Shown: in pieces, positions 63,043 through 64,000 of the stretch
How positions within the stretch are numbered: the first letter of the stretch is position 1
How the letters are laid out: each line of letters opens with the position of its first letter
Assembly (NCBI RefSeq): GCF_000768705.1
Contig: NZ_AVPJ01000015.1
Span: 22,297 to 86,296 of the forward strand
Source of the DNA: Knoellia sinensis KCTC 19936
Lineage (GTDB): Bacteria; Actinomycetota; Actinomycetes; Actinomycetales; Dermatophilaceae
Length of the DNA stretch: 64,000 nucleotides
Direction: 5' to 3'
Program-made: the position numbers and the translations under genes
The notes under the pieces: model-generated
Told to the model about the DNA's origin: nothing
What the model saw: the letters and a program-made list of their open reading frames with translations, nothing else
Database searches by the model: none

Positions 63043-63747
63043 TCAGGGCAGGTAGCCCGCCATGACCGCCTCGGCGAACGCGGCGTGCAGCGCCTCGCTC
63101 GGATGGAAGCCGTCGGGTCCGAACATCTCCTCGGACAACGGTTCGCCAGCCGCGATGCGGAACGCGCGTTCGCGAGCATCCACCGCTGCCACGCCGACGG
63201 CATCGAAGGCGCGCCCACGCCAACCGAGCACGTCGGCGAGGGGGCGCGGGAACGCCGGGAAGTGCTCCAGGGGTGGAATGCCGAGCAGGCACACCTGGGC
63301 CTGCGGCGCAGCAGCGAGGACCGCGTCGAGGAGCGCCCCCAGCTCCTGACGGAAGCGGGCGACGGTGTGGAGGTTCTTGAGGTCGTTGACGCCGACGGAG
63401 ACGAAGACGAGGTCCGCGTCGGACAGGGTCTCGTCGGAGACGAGGACCATCGCCCGGCCTGCGGTGGCTCCACTGACCGCGTGGACCTTCCAATGGACGG
63501 TCGCGTCGAAGCGGTCGGCCAAGAGGGTCGCCAAGCGGCCGGCGACGGACGTGCGGTGATGGGGGACGGCATACCCCGCAGTGACGCTGTCGCCGAGGGC
63601 GACGACCTTCATCCGCCGAGCGCCCGAGCCGACACTGCCCGTGCTGCCGTCGGCGTCGGGGAAGCGCGCCATCGAGCGCTTGAGCCTGTAGGCCTGCGCC
63701 GGAACCAGCGGCAGAGCCGCCCAGCGCCATGGGTGTGCTCGCGCCAT
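63043..63747 (-). CDS. SGNH-hydrolase family esterase
   Basis: 234 residues. Block I ALGDSVTAGYA with Ser54, block III GVNDLKNL, and block V DGFHPSEALH with Asp212 and His215 form the SGNH triad. No signal peptide. ATG 63747 lies six bases after TACCGT (63754-63759 on the minus strand), indicating a leaderless mRNA. Substrate unknown; lipid or acetyl ester hydrolysis is typical. Confidence 0.88.
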   Translation of the reverse strand: MARAHPWRWAALPLVPAQAYRLKRSMARFPDADGSTGSVGSGARRMKVVALGDSVTAGYAVPHHRTSVAGRLATLLADRFDATVHWKVHAVSGATAGRAMVLVSDETLSDADLVFVSVGVNDLKNLHTVARFRQELGALLDAVLAAAPQAQVCLLGIPPLEHFPAFPRPLADVLGWRGRAFDAVGVAAVDARERAFRIAAGEPLSEEMFGPDGFHPSEALHAAFAEAVMAGYLP

Positions 63748-63753
63748 GGCTCG

Positions 63754-63759
63754 ACGGTA
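63754..63759 (-). promoter_or_regulatory. -10 box of a leaderless transcript
   Basis: TACCGT on the minus strand, six bases before ATG 63747. Confidence 0.5.
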
Positions 63760-63926
63760 GCGGTGCACCAGTCCTGCGGGCTCCAGGAATGCGAAATGCC
63801 CCGAGGGCTGGGAGCAGGTCGTGTGGCGGTGCGGGTGGCGGTGGCGGTGGGAGCCGCTGTCGCGTCCGGCTCCTTCGTCGCCGTGCGCTCCAGCTCCCGG
63901 CATCCCACCGCTCCGCCAACGAAAAA

Positions 63927-63947
63927 GCCCCGAGCAAAGCTCGGGGC
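63927..63947. terminator. bidirectional intrinsic terminator
   Basis: GCCCCGAGC, AAA loop, GCTCGGGGC, with A-rich sequence before and T-rich sequence after, and outer bases (CCGCCAA/TTTGGCGG) that can extend the stem. The gene it serves is probably outside the window. Nothing else is recognised in 63760-64000. Confidence 0.85.
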
Positions 63948-64000
63948 AATTTCGTTTGGCGGTGGCGGTGGTGTCGAGTCTCAGGACATACGCAACAGAT

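Noticed and set aside
63830..63922. tRNA- or tmRNA-like end (CACCGCTCCGCCA) before the terminator
   Set aside because: No TTC-loop motif, no anticodon stem and no complementary 5' acceptor on either strand could be found.

Overview
High-GC, GTG/TTG-rich actinobacterial chromosome. Gene content (proton-translocating transhydrogenase, paired acyl-CoA dehydrogenases, FurA-KatA, paired CrcB, sunset-domain protein, a 55-aa YTPEEIRERL protein) fits a soil or host-associated actinomycete, possibly Intrasporangiaceae. The genus is a guess. No rRNA, tRNA, phage, IS or CRISPR was seen.

0-16 kb, sialic acid block: a LacI fragment, a secreted beta-propeller, then a tightly coupled minus-strand operon (lipoprotein SBP, OppB, OppC-OppD fusion, OppF, nanA, nanK, nanE, SIS protein). 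A GntR regulator and an acetylesterase run divergently, and a secreted GH33 sialidase follows. A 19-bp motif is shared by the nanR/operon gap and the sialidase leader. The OppC-OppD fusion has an in-frame amber codon.

16-22 kb: furA-katA with an ankyrin protein, then SMP-30 lactonase, a G6PDH-like dehydrogenase lacking the usual substrate signature, and a FUSC membrane protein.

22-32 kb, the most interesting block: larC, gntK (frameshifted), LacI regulator, LarA homologue, uxaC, uxuB, larE, larB. Mannonate dehydratase is absent. A nickel-pincer LarA-type epimerase could convert D-mannonate to D-gluconate, which GntK would phosphorylate; all three cofactor-making genes are present. A LacI-type palindrome GCnACnnGTnGC sits in both divergent gaps.

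32-50 kb: amidinotransferase-fold enzyme, permuted NlpC/P60-like protein, two acyl-CoA dehydrogenases, acyl-CoA synthetase, MerR-controlled ABC exporter, CrcB pair, aminotransferase, AAA/DUF4143 ATPase, NagZ with a His-tailed membrane protein behind copper-type palindromes, and a tandem universal stress protein.

50-64 kb: giant acidic sunset-domain membrane protein, pntAB, an AbiEi/DUF559-like gene bracketed by two near-identical 62-nt palindromes, APC permease, PH-domain protein, upp, tadA, DedA, a short structured transcript with a 12-codon ORF, and an SGNH hydrolase.

Two window-wide signals: the 7-mer GTATGCC/GGCATAC is strongly over-represented and sometimes forms terminator hairpins, and several genes have a TANNNT box exactly 6-7 nt before the start codon, implying leaderless mRNAs.
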